Source: Polyangium fumosum (GTDB taxonomy: Bacteria > Myxococcota_A > Polyangia > Polyangiales > Polyangiaceae). Taken from it: a stretch of 64,000 bases of DNA. The notes under the pieces are model-generated. The model saw only the letters and a list, made by a program, of their open reading frames with translations, did no database searches and was not told the DNA's origin. The stretch covers positions 23,937 through 87,936 of the forward strand of contig NZ_SSMQ01000053.1 of assembly GCF_005144585.1 (NCBI RefSeq), read 5' to 3'. A program made the position numbers and the translations under genes. Shown here piece by piece: positions 19,980 through 32,237 of this stretch (positions within the stretch are counted from its first letter, which is position 1; every line of letters starts with the position of its first letter).

Positions 19980-21922
19980 TTGGGCGTTACATCCCAGACG
20001 TAGTAGGTGAGCGTTTTTTTATCGAGCCTGATATTGGCTCTTCCAAAGCCGACGGTTCCATTGGGATGCACGAGCACGACGGGTGCGTTTTGCAATGGTG
20101 CGCGCGAGGTGACGACGATGACGTCATTCGGCATGCGCACGATCGGGCCGGCGCCAAACGCCGTTTGCGCGTTGCACGCCACTTGCATCGCCGTCGCCTT
20201 GTCCATCGGTGCCATGTTCGGTTGGGCGTTCAACTCCGTCGCCATCGGGTGCAAGATACCTCCCCCCGTGATGCCTTGTGCCTTGAGACGCGCCGCAGCG
20301 TCTTTTCCGAACTGCACGCCCGGCCCTTGCGGGGTTTGCAGCGCTGACACGGAGACCACCGGGCTCGCGGCAGCGGTGGCGGTCGCGCCCTGGGGCTGCG
20401 CGCCGGCCTGTTCTTGCGGGGGCGATTGTGTCATCGGCTCGGGCGGACGTCCCGCAGCGGGGCGCTGCAAGGGGATGCGGGAGGGTTTGGGCCCGGGCGG
20501 CGTGTTCACCGGCGGCACGGTGACGACAGGGGCTCCCCCGGGCGGGGGTTGCCCTTGGGGAGGTTTGGCGAACGATACGCGGCCGGGGATGTACGGGCGG
20601 GCGCCCCCGACCTGCGGCAAGCCGGTGAAGAGCGGCGCCCCGCTGACGAAGCCCCACCACAGCGGAAACGTCCCCACCACGAAGTCCGAGAACCCTTCAT
20701 TGTTCGCGTCGAAATAGCTCTGGAGGCGCTTTCGCATCTTGGGCGTGAGATCGGCATAGGTGCGGAGTTCATCGGGGCGGTCGCGATATTCGATTCGATA
20801 GAGAGGCGGCGAGCCCCCCGCGAGACTCACGGTCTCGAAATCGTCGATGCCCGTGACCTTCGCCGGCGGCGGCGGCTGCGGGCCGTCGAAGGCCCACAAG
20901 GGGTCGAGCTCGCCGCCCTGCGCCAGGTGAGCGCTCACGTCGGCGGGCTCGGCGAGCGATCCAGCCGATACGGTGAGCGGCACCTTGTTGGGATAGCGGA
21001 GGGTCCACGGGTCGGCGCCCGACTTGGAGAAATCGATATCGAAGCGGCTGCCCTCCTTGACGTCCTTGCCCGAGATGTTCCAGGTGCCCGTTTCCGGAAC
21101 CGGCGTGAGCTCGTAAACGCCGACGGGGAGGTCCGTGGAGACTTCGCCGATCAACACGCCGTGGTCGGTCACGAAGCCGCACTTGCCGCGCGCGAGCGAG
21201 ATGATGACCGACGAAACGAGGACGCCTTTCCATGGATCGGCGACGGGCGGACCGATCTCGACCCTTTCGGCGGGCTTGTCGCCTTTCGCCTCTCGCGCGA
21301 TCTGCACCGGCGTGGTTGCGAGCGCCGGGCGAGCGCCCCTCGTGGTCGAGCGGGCGGCGGCGTCCGCGGCCCGCTCTTCGGACGACGAGGCGCGGGAGAT
21401 GCGGGGCGCCGCCGGGATGGACGCGGCGAAGCCCTGCTGGATCGTGTGCGCGAGCTCGTGCGCGAGCAGGCCTTCACCGGCCGGACTGCCCAGCGCCGGC
21501 TCGCCGTCACCCAAAACGATGTTGCGCCCGAGGGTGAAGGCGCGCGCGTCGAGCCGATCGGCCGCTTCGGCTGCACGCGCGCCCTCGTGGATTCGCACGG
21601 CGCCGAGATCGACGCCGAAGCGTGACTCCATGCGCGAACGTGTCCCCGGCTCGAGGGGGCTTCCACCTTCGCGCATCGCGTCGTTGATCACCTTCGCAGC
21701 GGGCGGCACGTGCGTGGCGCGGGGGGAACGTGGCGCATGCGCGCTCTGTGGGTGGAGCGGTATATCGAGGAGGGACCGACGCCACGGGGCCGGCAATGGC
21801 TGAACCGGCTCCCTGTCGGTCGAGTCGCGGGCGGACATCGGGGGCGCATGCTTCGGGGGTGCGGGCTTCGAGGTCGGATGAAGCGGCTCGGAAGCACGTT
21901 GCTGACGGGCGAACATGGCCAT
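19976..21922 (-). CDS. DUF4157 (eCIS-associated) protein, second locus
   Basis: The ATG at 21922 (MAMFARQQRASEPLH) lies 7-8 bp after GAGGAGG; the frame is open upstream but without coding character. The 648-aa protein has a Pro-rich arm (1-75) and a DUF4157 domain at about 85-165 (RSRMESRFGVDLGAVRIHEG, then GLLAHELAHTIQQG with HELAH 155-159). EERAAD near 182 follows. Residues 215-450 appear beta-rich (KGVLVSSVIISLARGKCGFV; GVYELTPVPETGTWNISGKD). A Pro/Gln-rich linker (about 455-520) precedes a C-terminal segment of about 110 residues beginning GKDAAARLKAQGITGGGILH and ending YYVWDVTPK. No catalytic motif was recognised in the tail. Except for DUF4157 it does not resemble the protein at 4862-7141. 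Confidence 0.88.
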   Translation of the reverse strand: MAMFARQQRASEPLHPTSKPAPPKHAPPMSARDSTDREPVQPLPAPWRRSLLDIPLHPQSAHAPRSPRATHVPPAAKVINDAMREGGSPLEPGTRSRMESRFGVDLGAVRIHEGARAAEAADRLDARAFTLGRNIVLGDGEPALGSPAGEGLLAHELAHTIQQGFAASIPAAPRISRASSSEERAADAAARSTTRGARPALATTPVQIAREAKGDKPAERVEIGPPVADPWKGVLVSSVIISLARGKCGFVTDHGVLIGEVSTDLPVGVYELTPVPETGTWNISGKDVKEGSRFDIDFSKSGADPWTLRYPNKVPLTVSAGSLAEPADVSAHLAQGGELDPLWAFDGPQPPPPAKVTGIDDFETVSLAGGSPPLYRIEYRDRPDELRTYADLTPKMRKRLQSYFDANNEGFSDFVVGTFPLWWGFVSGAPLFTGLPQVGGARPYIPGRVSFAKPPQGQPPPGGAPVVTVPPVNTPPGPKPSRIPLQRPAAGRPPEPMTQSPPQEQAGAQPQGATATAAASPVVSVSALQTPQGPGVQFGKDAAARLKAQGITGGGILHPMATELNAQPNMAPMDKATAMQVACNAQTAFGAGPIVRMPNDVIVVTSRAPLQNAPVVLVHPNGTVGFGRANIRLDKKTLTYYVWDVTPK

Positions 21923-22311
21923 AAGGAAGCCTCCTCGATTGAGTCGAGCGACGTCAATGTACATGGAAATCAATCGCATGTCCTCTCGAAGCAACGAGCA
22001 TCGCCCTCTCGTGCCTTTGCCTGGGCTGCGACAATGAAGCTTTGCTGGATGTGGCAGGCGCGTTCCGCGCGGCGTGCAGGAAAAATATCGAGAGGAAGCC
22101 AACGTCTGCCCGTCTCCCTCCCTCATCGACCCGGTCTGTTCAGTGGTCCCCCGCTGATCCGTCGTCCAGGACACGAACCAGGATCCCGCGAGCCCGTTTC
22201 GGTCTTCCCCGGACAAGTTCACCGGTGATCGGACAGAGTACGTCCGTCACAGGCGCCCGGTTCGTGTCATCTTTCTTGGCCGGCGTTCAGGTACCTGGTA
22301 AGGTGTTCAGT
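21923..22311. other. Divergent intergenic region, 389 bp, between DUF4157 gene and imuA
   Basis: The region carries the ribosome binding site of the DUF4157 gene at one end and the SOS-like box of the imuA operon at the other (22295-22310). The plus-strand frame of imuA is open back to 22042, but those codons look non-coding. A second GTTCAG lies at 22285-22290, 15 bp before the end of the box. No other feature was seen. Confidence 0.6.
22295..22310 (+). promoter_or_regulatory. Putative LexA (SOS) box of the imuA-imuB-dnaE2 operon
   Basis: CTGGTAAGGTGTTCAG is CTG-N10-CAG, the core spacing of the gammaproteobacterial LexA box, and ends in GTTCAG as does the published Myxococcus LexA motif. 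It overlaps the putative ribosome binding site (AAGGTG) and ends one base before the imuA ATG. Bound repressor would block a leaderless or very short-leader transcript. Match to the rest of the Myxococcus motif is only partial. Confidence 0.5.
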
Positions 22312-23043
22312 ATGCACCGCGCCGCCGCTGCCACGGTCCTCGCCACGGACGCCGACGCCCGCCACAAGGAGCTCTTCCAGAGCGCCCTCGTCCGTCCCGC
22401 GATCGAGGGCCTCTCCAGCCGCGCCAAGGCCTTGCCGCTCGGCCTGCACACCGTCGACGCGTCCTTGCCCGAAGGAGGCCTGCCCCGAGGCGCCGTGGTC
22501 GAGCTGGCGGCGCCCCAGGGCCTCGCCCGCTCGACGACGCTCGCCTTGTCCCTCTGCGCCTCCGCGCAAGCCGAGGCCCGCCTCCGCGGCGAGAGCGACA
22601 CGCGCGGCGCGTGGTGCGCCTGGCTTGATCCTACACAAACGCTCTTCGCGCCCGCTCTCGCCCGCGCCGGGGTGGATCCCGACCGGCTGCTCGTCGTCCG
22701 GCCGGACCTCGACGACCTCGCCCGCGTCGCCGTCCGCGTCGCCGGCTGCCACGCCTTCTCCGTGGTCGTGGTCGACACGGCCGGCGTGCCCGGCTGCCGC
22801 GGCGAGACCCGGCTCGACCGATGGGTCACGATTGTCCGCCGCCTCGCCCTCGCCGTCGAAGGCAGCGACACGACCGTCCTTTTGCTCACGGACGCGGCCG
22901 CCTCCCGCGCGATGCCGCTGCCCGCCGCGATGCGCATCGAGCTCGAGCGGCTCGGCGAGGATCGGCTCGGCCTGCGGGTCGCCAAGGACCGGCGCGGCCG
23001 CGTGACGGGGGCGCAGTCGATCGAGCTTGGAAAGAGCGCATGA
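22312..23043 (+). CDS. imuA: ImuA, SOS-type RecA-like mutasome protein
   Basis: This 243-aa protein starts MHRAAAATVLATDADARHKE at the ATG at 22312. It has the SulA/RecA-like architecture of ImuA: LHTVDASLPEGGLPRGAVVE near 45-64, GAWCAWLDPTQTLFAPALARAG, then a conserved GVDPDRLLVVRP and a VVVVDTAGVPG strand; no full P-loop is visible, as is common for ImuA. It belongs to the imuA-imuB-dnaE2 cassette that performs error-prone translesion synthesis after DNA damage. The start codon lies directly after the putative SOS box. imuB begins 22 bp after the stop. Confidence 0.87.
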   Translation: MHRAAAATVLATDADARHKELFQSALVRPAIEGLSSRAKALPLGLHTVDASLPEGGLPRGAVVELAAPQGLARSTTLALSLCASAQAEARLRGESDTRGAWCAWLDPTQTLFAPALARAGVDPDRLLVVRPDLDDLARVAVRVAGCHAFSVVVVDTAGVPGCRGETRLDRWVTIVRRLALAVEGSDTTVLLLTDAAASRAMPLPAAMRIELERLGEDRLGLRVAKDRRGRVTGAQSIELGKSA

Positions 23044-23064
23044 TGGGCGCATGAGGTTCGGGTG

Positions 23065-24890
23065 ATGGGCCGGCGAATCGTGGCGGTGGTCTTGCCGCAG
23101 CTCGGCTGCGAGCTCGTGCGGCAACGCGCCATTCCAACGCTTGGGGCTTCGGATCGCCTTCAGCGCCCTTCGCCCCAAACCCCAGAGGAGAGCCACGAAA
23201 GCGGCCCGCTCGCCGTCTTGTTCGCGAGGGGCAAACCGGACGGGGGAGGGGAGGCGCAGGATCGGGCCACGGCCACGCTCGACCTCGTCGACGAGGTCGC
23301 GTGGCGGTACGGGATCCGCCCCGGCCAGCGCGTGGCCGAGGCGCAAGCCACGCTCGCCGAGCTCACGATCCAGAACGTGTCGTTCACGGAGGTCGACGCG
23401 GCGCTCGGCCGCGTGGCCGAGGTTTGTTTGAGCCTCGGGACGACCGCGGCCATTCGGCTGGCCCCCCCACATCCCGACGAAGACAAACGCCGCGGCCCCG
23501 CAGGCGACGCGCCCTTCGACACGGTCTTTCTCGACGTCACGGGCGCGGCGCACCTCGTGGGCGGCGAGGAAGCCCTGCTCGACGAGCTTTGCGAGCGCAT
23601 CCACGCGCTCGGCCACAAGGTCCTTGCCGCGATCGCCGACGGCCCGCGCATCGCCCGCGCCCTCGCCCGGTTCGCCGCGAGCCCCGTGCTCGCGAATGGT
23701 TCGGTCAACGGTCAGGGGCTACGCTCGGACAAGCCGAGCTACGCCCCCGAACCCCCGCTCCTCGTCCGCAAAGCTCCCCACCCCACGGTCGTCGCCAAGC
23801 CCGGCGCGCGGGTCCTCGGCCCGCTGCCGCTCACGGCGCTGCCGCTCGATCCCGACACGGCCGCCTTTTTCGGGCGGCTCGGCATCTTCACGGTCGAGGC
23901 CCTGACGAAGCTCCCGCGCAGCGAGCTCACGCCGCGGCTCGGCCTGCGCGCCGCCGAGGTGCTCGATCTCGCCGCCGGCCGCGACGAACTCCCGCTCGTC
24001 CCCTACGCGCCCCCGCGCACGATCGTCGAGGAGACGAGTTTTGAGGACCCGATCGCTACGGTCGAGCCGATCCTCTTCGTGCTCCGCGGCATGACCTCGC
24101 GCTTCGCCGCCCGCCTCGGCGCCCGCGGCGAGGCTTGCCTCTCGCTCGTGATCACGATCCCGCTCGACCGATCCATCGCGAGCCTGCGGGATCCCGCCCG
24201 CGAGCCCGTCCTTTCGCTCTCGATCGACCTGCCCTCGCCGCTCTCCGACGCGGGCGACCTCCACCGCGCGCTCCGGGCCAAGCTCGAGCGCGCCGAGCTC
24301 TTCGCGCCGGCCGTCGGCGTTCACCTCGAGGTCTCGCAGATCGTCGAGGCGCGGCGTGTCCAGATCGACCTCTCGCGCGACAAGGCCGTTCGTCCGGACG
24401 CGCTGCCCGCCCTGCTCGCCGAGCTCTCGGCCGAGATCGGCCAGGACCGCGTGGGCCTGCTCGAAGCGACACACGCCCACAAGCCCGAGGCGCGCTCGAA
24501 GCTCGTCCCCGTCCGGGATCTCGACCAGAAGCGCGTCCCCGCCCAAGCAGGCGACCTCGAAGCCGCCGAGGATCGCGACGTCCCCCTGCCCACGCGGCTC
24601 TTCGCGACGCCCGTCGCGATCGGCCGCATCACGAAGGGCGCGGTCGTCGCGATCGACAACCGCCTCTACGCCATCGAGTCCTTGCGGTTCGTGATGCGGC
24701 TCGACGGGGTCGAGTGGTGGACGAGCTCGGCGGCCTCGCGGGATTACGGGGTGGCCTGGCTCGTCCCGGGCGCCACGAGCGCGAAGGGCTCGGCGGGATC
24801 CAAGGCCGAGGGGGCATCGCGGGCGGCCGGCCTCGCGTGGGTCTTCGTGGACCGGACGACCGGGGAAGGGTACCTCCAGGGCTGGTGCGA

Positions 24891-24894
<4 letters not shown>
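23065..24894 (+). CDS. imuB: ImuB, catalytically inactive Y-family polymerase-like protein
   Basis: This 609-aa protein begins MGRRIVAVVLPQLGCELVRQ (ATG at 23065; GTG at 23062 also possible). The Y-family palm is recognisable (VFLDVTGAAHLVGGEEALLD) with a helix-hairpin-helix (FGRLGIFTVEALTKLPRSEL). The first catalytic Asp motif of DinB/UmuC is replaced by VAVVLPQL, as expected for ImuB, which acts as a scaffold linking DnaE2 to the sliding clamp. The last 90 residues (RLYAIESLRFVMRLDGVEWW to DRTTGEGYLQGWCE) match the C-terminal domain of ImuB. A 20-odd-residue insertion near residues 21-41 is coded by an interspersed repeat. Its stop overlaps the dnaE2 ATG (ATGA). Confidence 0.9.
23126..23186 (-). 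repeat. In-frame interspersed repeat copy in imuB (inverted orientation)
   Basis: Read on the minus strand, this copy contains GGGGTTTGGGGCG, then AAGGCGATCCGAAGCCCC and AAGCGTTGG, matching the copies in dnaE2 and the gene at 28262. The 19-base core GAAGGCGATCCGAAGCCCC is identical to the dnaE2 copy. In the imuB frame it reads TLGASDRLQRPSPQTPEES and sits where other ImuB proteins pass directly into the PLAVL-like strand. Confidence 0.75.
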
Positions 24895-28157
<3,263 letters not shown>

Positions 28158-28261
28158 GGCGCGCGAGGGGAATCGTTTGTGCACATACCGACCGGAACCT
28201 GCGCCTCCCCGGTCGCTTTTTGCTCGCCAGACCGGCCGCGACGCGGCAAAGATCCTGGCCG

Positions 28262-29224
28262 ATGCTCGGTCCGTACCGACCCCTCGTCCGCGGCCTCTTC
28301 GCCGCGGCCCTGCTCGCCGCGTGCAGCAGCGGGTCGTCTACGACCACCGAGGCGGCGCCTTCTGCGAGCGGATCGCCGGGGCCTCCGCCGCTCGGCTCGT
28401 TCATCGCGCCGAGCCCCACGCAGCCCCCGCAGCCGAAGTCGCCCCAGCCGAACCCGCTCGGCCTGCCGCCGCGCAAGATCAAGCTCGACCCGGGGCGCCG
28501 CGTCTTCACCTTCTCCGAGCCCATGCTGACGAACGCGCGCATCGGCTCGACGCTCGTGCTCTACGCGGCCACGGCGATCGGCTTCGACGGCGACGACCTG
28601 GTCATCGAGGGCCAATCCGGCGGCCCGTCGTACAAGGTCCACCCGGGCTACGTGATCCCGGTGCCGGACAACGTGAAGCCGAAGCTCAACGACGCCGTGC
28701 TGACGGAGTGGAACGGCGTGATGAAGCACGCCGTCGTGCGGCGGTACGTGAAGGATCGGATCGCGGTCCGATACACGGACATGGAGGCGCGCGCGCCCGA
28801 GGGGCTCTTGAAGGGGGTGCGCTGGGTCAAGCAGGTGAACGGGCTCGAACCTGGCAACTATGCGGCGCACCGGCAGGAGGGCGAGGTCCGGCACGTGCTG
28901 CTCGTCTCGCCGTTCGAGGGGGGGTTCGGGGCGCAGGACGCCGGAGGCGATCCGAAGCCCCGAGCGTCGACTGCCGGCGGGATGAAGCGCTGGTTTTGCC
29001 TGGGATTCGGCGGCGCGGCGCTCATCGCCGACGAAGCGGATTTGCAGCCGATCCCCATCAAATGGAAAGGCAAGCCGGGCGCGGTCGTATGGGCCGAGTG
29101 GGCGGGCACGATGCGCCGGGCCGTGATGCAGAGCGAGACCGAGCCGGGGATCTTCACGGTGAAGTTCGAGCGAGCGGGCAAGCCAGAGGTCGTGGGGTAT
29201 GGCTTGATCATGGATCCTCTCTGA
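28262..29224 (+). CDS. Lipoprotein of unknown function, 320 aa
   Basis: The start is taken at ATG 28262 (MLGPYRPLVRGLFAAALLAAC), which gives a clean lipoprotein signal with Cys21; the frame is open 14 codons further. A Ser/Thr/Pro/Gln-rich linker (25-70) is followed by a beta-rich domain with two similar halves (SYKVHPGYVIPVPDN; AVLTEWNGVMKHAVVRRYV and AVVWAEWAGTMRRAVMQSET). The two halves suggest an internal duplication. An insertion in the middle (GGFGAQDAGGDPKPRAS) is coded by the same repeat as in dnaE2. Function is unknown. It follows dnaE2 by 104 bp and may or may not share its transcript. Confidence 0.8.
   Translation: MLGPYRPLVRGLFAAALLAACSSGSSTTTEAAPSASGSPGPPPLGSFIAPSPTQPPQPKSPQPNPLGLPPRKIKLDPGRRVFTFSEPMLTNARIGSTLVLYAATAIGFDGDDLVIEGQSGGPSYKVHPGYVIPVPDNVKPKLNDAVLTEWNGVMKHAVVRRYVKDRIAVRYTDMEARAPEGLLKGVRWVKQVNGLEPGNYAAHRQEGEVRHVLLVSPFEGGFGAQDAGGDPKPRASTAGGMKRWFCLGFGGAALIADEADLQPIPIKWKGKPGAVVWAEWAGTMRRAVMQSETEPGIFTVKFERAGKPEVVGYGLIMDPL
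28918..28970 (+). repeat. In-frame interspersed repeat copy in lipoprotein gene
   Basis: The copy runs from GGGGGGGTTCGGGGCGCAGG to CCGAAGCCCCGAGCGTCGA. It lies in the same orientation and same reading frame as the dnaE2 copy, giving GGFGAQDAGGDPKPRAS. The shared sequence continues with CTGCCGGCGGGAT against ATGACGGCGTGAT. Confidence 0.85.
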
Positions 29225-29301
29225 GGTCCCATACCGCGAAGCATTTTGCGCACGTTGCAGGTCTGGAATTGCTTCCTCCGTGGTGTTAGGAAGGCAAATC
29301 C

Positions 29302-30108
29302 ATGCAGCTCCGAGAAGCCATTCGCGCCGCGCGTCAGTGGGTTCCTTTCACCGCTCGCACCGTCGGGTATGGGACGATCTCGCTCACGCTCGGCCCGCTC
29401 ACGCAGGATCACCGCGCGAGCCTGTGGGCAATGAAGCGCTGGTGCAAGTCGAGCGCGCGGGGGCTGCACATCGACGTCGACGCCACGGGGCTCGAGAACG
29501 TGCCCACCGACGGCGCGTACGTTTATGCCTCGAATCACCAGAGCCTGCTCGACATCCTTGTCCTCGGCGCGGTCCTCCCGGGGGATTTCAAGTGGGCCGC
29601 GAAGCGCGAGCTCATGAACATTCCTTTCCTCGGCTGGCACCTCAAGCTCGCGGGGCACGTCCCGGTCGAGCGTGGCGGCGGGCCCCGCGTCGCGGCCGAG
29701 GTCATCAAGCGGTTCACCGAGGTCCTCCAGCGCGGCAAGCCCCTGCTCATCTTCCCCGAGGGCACGCGCAGCGAGGACGGCGTCCTCAAGGACTTCAAGA
29801 TGGGGGGTTTTTACGCGGCCGTACGCGCCGGCGTCCCCGTCGTGCCCGTCGCGCTGGAGGGCGCGGGGCACCTCATGCAAAAGGGCGCCATCGACTCGGG
29901 CGACGGCAGCATGCGCCTCGTCCGCGTGCGTGTGGGCAAGCCGATTCAGCCGAGCACCACGGGCAAGGAATCCGCGCGCGTCGTCGACCTGCGCGACCGC
30001 ACGCATGCGGCCGTCGCCGAGCTCCTCCTCGGGCTCGGCGGCCGCGTCGCCGACGCTCCGTCCAAAGAGAACGGGAGCGCGAACGCAGCCTCCTCGGCCG
30101 ACTCCTGA
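29302..30108 (+). CDS. plsC: 1-acyl-sn-glycerol-3-phosphate acyltransferase (PlsC family)
   Basis: This 268-aa protein transfers a fatty acyl group to lysophosphatidic acid to make phosphatidic acid at the inner membrane. The two family motifs are clear: the catalytic NHQSLLD (His79, Asp84) and the substrate-binding FPEGTRS (about 152-158), with GHVPVERGG between them. A hydrophobic stretch near 18-32 could anchor the protein. Length fits the family. The C-terminal 25 residues are Ser/Ala/Asn-rich and probably disordered. It stands alone between two lipoprotein genes on the same strand. Confidence 0.93.
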   Translation: MQLREAIRAARQWVPFTARTVGYGTISLTLGPLTQDHRASLWAMKRWCKSSARGLHIDVDATGLENVPTDGAYVYASNHQSLLDILVLGAVLPGDFKWAAKRELMNIPFLGWHLKLAGHVPVERGGGPRVAAEVIKRFTEVLQRGKPLLIFPEGTRSEDGVLKDFKMGGFYAAVRAGVPVVPVALEGAGHLMQKGAIDSGDGSMRLVRVRVGKPIQPSTTGKESARVVDLRDRTHAAVAELLLGLGGRVADAPSKENGSANAASSADS

Positions 30109-30188
30109 CGCTCGCTCGCTCTTGACCCCGACGTGGGTCCCGATACCCTGAGAGCCTTCCTCGTTCCTTTGCTGGGTTAGGGGGGTTC

Positions 30189-31733
30189 ATGGCTTACGGG
30201 CTTTCGCGCTTCGTTTCTCGGCCATTGGCGGCGGCAGCGGTCCTCGTCCTCGCGGGGTGTGGGATGCAGCCCGAAGAGGGGATCATCCCGAGCAACATGG
30301 GCGAGACGCCCGACGGTCCGATTCCCGACACGCCGGATCATCCGCCGCTCCCCGACCCGGACGCGCTCACGTGCAATCCGGACATCACCGTCGCGGCGGA
30401 CAGCCGCGCGCTCGTCGTGCGGGATCCGTCTGTGCTCGCGCGATTCAGCCTCGAGCGGGTCCTGTCGCAGATCGTCTCGCTCGCGGGGGAGGACATCACG
30501 CCCGAGGAGCTCCTGCGGCGCCTCTTCGACGCGCAGAACGCCGCGGCCGAGGGGGTCTTCGCGGACAACCCGCATTGCGACGATCTCGACAACGCCGCGT
30601 TCAAGAACGGCGCGGCCCTCTTCTGCCCGCGGGCCGAGGGGGCGCTCGCGTCGAGCGCGGGCCTCTTCGAGGCGGGCCACCCCGACTCGTTCGTGCCCGT
30701 GGCGATCGTCAATCGCTTCGACCTCACCCCGCAGTTCGGCTCGACCTGCGGCGAGCACCGCATCGTGTATGCGAAGACCTCGGGCCGCACGGACCCGGCG
30801 AACCGCGTCTTTTTGATCTTCGAGGCGGCGTTGCCGAACCCGTCGGGCTTCGAGGTCCTCTCGAGCTGCCGCCCCGTGGCCGAGGCGTGGGCGAGCCTCG
30901 GGGCCGAGGCGGATCTGGAGATTGTCGCGGACAAGCTCGAACAGCTCTTCTTCACGGGCCTGCCGGGCTTCCCCCCGGTCGTCCACCCCGACCATTACGG
31001 CGCCGTCTCCTCCGAGAGTGATCCCTACAGCGGCTCGCACGGCCAGGTGCGCGTGAGCCAGCAGATGCAGGTGCCCTGGGAGATGCGCGAATATCACCTG
31101 AAGCGGTTGCTGCCGGGGGCGATGAAGCTTGCGCTCAGGTTCCAGCCCGTCACGGTCAAGAACAACCCCCTGCCGGATCTCTTCGATGGCGCGAACGACA
31201 CGGAGACCGCGGTGAGCTTCCGGAGCGAGTTCGTCAATATGAGCCTGTGGGATCTCGGGCAGAAGGAGCTCCCCAAGGTCCGCATGCAGACCGGCAAGCA
31301 ATTCAACATGGGCGAGAGCGTCGTCTCCGGGGACGCCTCCGTCGATTATGCGTCCCGCGCCATCGGCGTCGCGGGCGCCGATTTCGCGTCGGAGATCCAG
31401 ACCTCGATCGACGCCTTGGGCCTGAACCTGGATTGCCCCCCGGGGGATCCGCTCACGGCCGAATCGGTCCTGCACCGCGCGACGTCGCTCACCTGCGCCG
31501 GTTGCCATGCGCCGCAGCGCTTCCTCGGCCCGGATCGGTCGCTCGGGTGCGGGCTCTCGTTCCCGTCGACGCTCGGCGAGGTGCACATCGACGAGAACGG
31601 CACGCTCTCGCAAGCGCTCACGGACGTGTTCTTGCCGCGGCGCGCGGAGGTCCTCTCGATGTTCCTCCAGGCGTGCGACGTCGAGGCCATCAAGGACAAC
31701 CTCGAACCAGGCGAGGCCGCCATTCCGAAGTGA
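30189..31733 (+). CDS. Lipoprotein with a single CXXCH haem-binding motif
   Basis: This 514-aa protein has a lipoprotein signal (MAYGLSRFVSRPLAAAAVLV, lipobox LAGC). A Pro-rich linker is followed by a large domain starting near DALTCNPDITVAADSRALVV, with FVPVAIVNRFDLTPQFG near 172-188. Near the C-terminus is TCAGCHAPQRFLGP (Cys436, Cys439, His440), a typical c-type haem attachment site with only one copy in the protein. This suggests a periplasmic or surface electron-transfer lipoprotein, though a lone CXXCH can also bind other ligands. The gene ends 9 bp before a convergent lipoprotein gene. Confidence 0.8.
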   Translation: MAYGLSRFVSRPLAAAAVLVLAGCGMQPEEGIIPSNMGETPDGPIPDTPDHPPLPDPDALTCNPDITVAADSRALVVRDPSVLARFSLERVLSQIVSLAGEDITPEELLRRLFDAQNAAAEGVFADNPHCDDLDNAAFKNGAALFCPRAEGALASSAGLFEAGHPDSFVPVAIVNRFDLTPQFGSTCGEHRIVYAKTSGRTDPANRVFLIFEAALPNPSGFEVLSSCRPVAEAWASLGAEADLEIVADKLEQLFFTGLPGFPPVVHPDHYGAVSSESDPYSGSHGQVRVSQQMQVPWEMREYHLKRLLPGAMKLALRFQPVTVKNNPLPDLFDGANDTETAVSFRSEFVNMSLWDLGQKELPKVRMQTGKQFNMGESVVSGDASVDYASRAIGVAGADFASEIQTSIDALGLNLDCPPGDPLTAESVLHRATSLTCAGCHAPQRFLGPDRSLGCGLSFPSTLGEVHIDENGTLSQALTDVFLPRRAEVLSMFLQACDVEAIKDNLEPGEAAIPK

Positions 31734-31742
31734 CGGTCCGCC

Positions 31743-32237
31743 TCACTTCGAGCCGCACGGCCCCACGTTCCCCGAACCGAAATAATACTGGCTGATCCCC
31801 TCGCCGCACGGGCACTTCACCGCGCCCATCTCCGCGACGAGACACGCGACCACCTCGTCGTTGGGCTCCTCCATCCCGATCACCTCGACGCACCCGCCGG
31901 GGCCCATCCGCACCTCCAGCCAGCCGTTCGTCTTGCAGCCCGAGGCCGTCTGGCATTCTTTCGCCGTCGCGGCGACCCAGTCCTCGAATGCGCAGGGAAA
32001 ATCGTTCGAGCCGACGCATTCGCCCGTGGGCCGCTCGGCGCAGAGCGGATGGGCGTCGCTGCCGAGGCCGCTGTCGAGCTCGGGGATGCCGCCGGCGTCG
32101 AATTCGGGGGGACGGTCGATGCCCGATCCGTCGGGTTCGTCGCGGAGGTCGGCGTGCCTCGTGCAGGCGAGCGGCGCGGCCGTGGCGCCGAGGGCCGCGG
32201 CGGCGAGCACGACGGGGGCGAGCTGGGGGAATTTCAC
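31743..32237 (-). CDS. Cys-rich lipoprotein, 164 aa
   Basis: A lipoprotein signal (MKFPQLAPVVLAAAALGATA, lipobox PLAC) precedes an acidic, Gly/Asp-rich linker and a small domain with about ten Cys residues (LCAERPTGECVGSNDFPCAF; ECQTASGCKTNGW; VKCPCGEG), probably disulfide-bonded in the periplasm. The family is not recognised. Its ATG overlaps the TGA of the upstream lipoprotein gene as ATGA, and it is the last gene of a four-gene minus-strand operon headed by the OmpA-family gene. Confidence 0.75.
   Translation of the reverse strand: MKFPQLAPVVLAAAALGATAAPLACTRHADLRDEPDGSGIDRPPEFDAGGIPELDSGLGSDAHPLCAERPTGECVGSNDFPCAFEDWVAATAKECQTASGCKTNGWLEVRMGPGGCVEVIGMEEPNDEVVACLVAEMGAVKCPCGEGISQYYFGSGNVGPCGSK

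Noticed and set aside
22042..22311. N-terminal extension of ImuA by 90 residues
   Set aside because: The upstream codons are Arg/Pro/Ser-rich, and a putative SOS box and binding site immediately precede the ATG at 22312, where the ImuA-like sequence starts.
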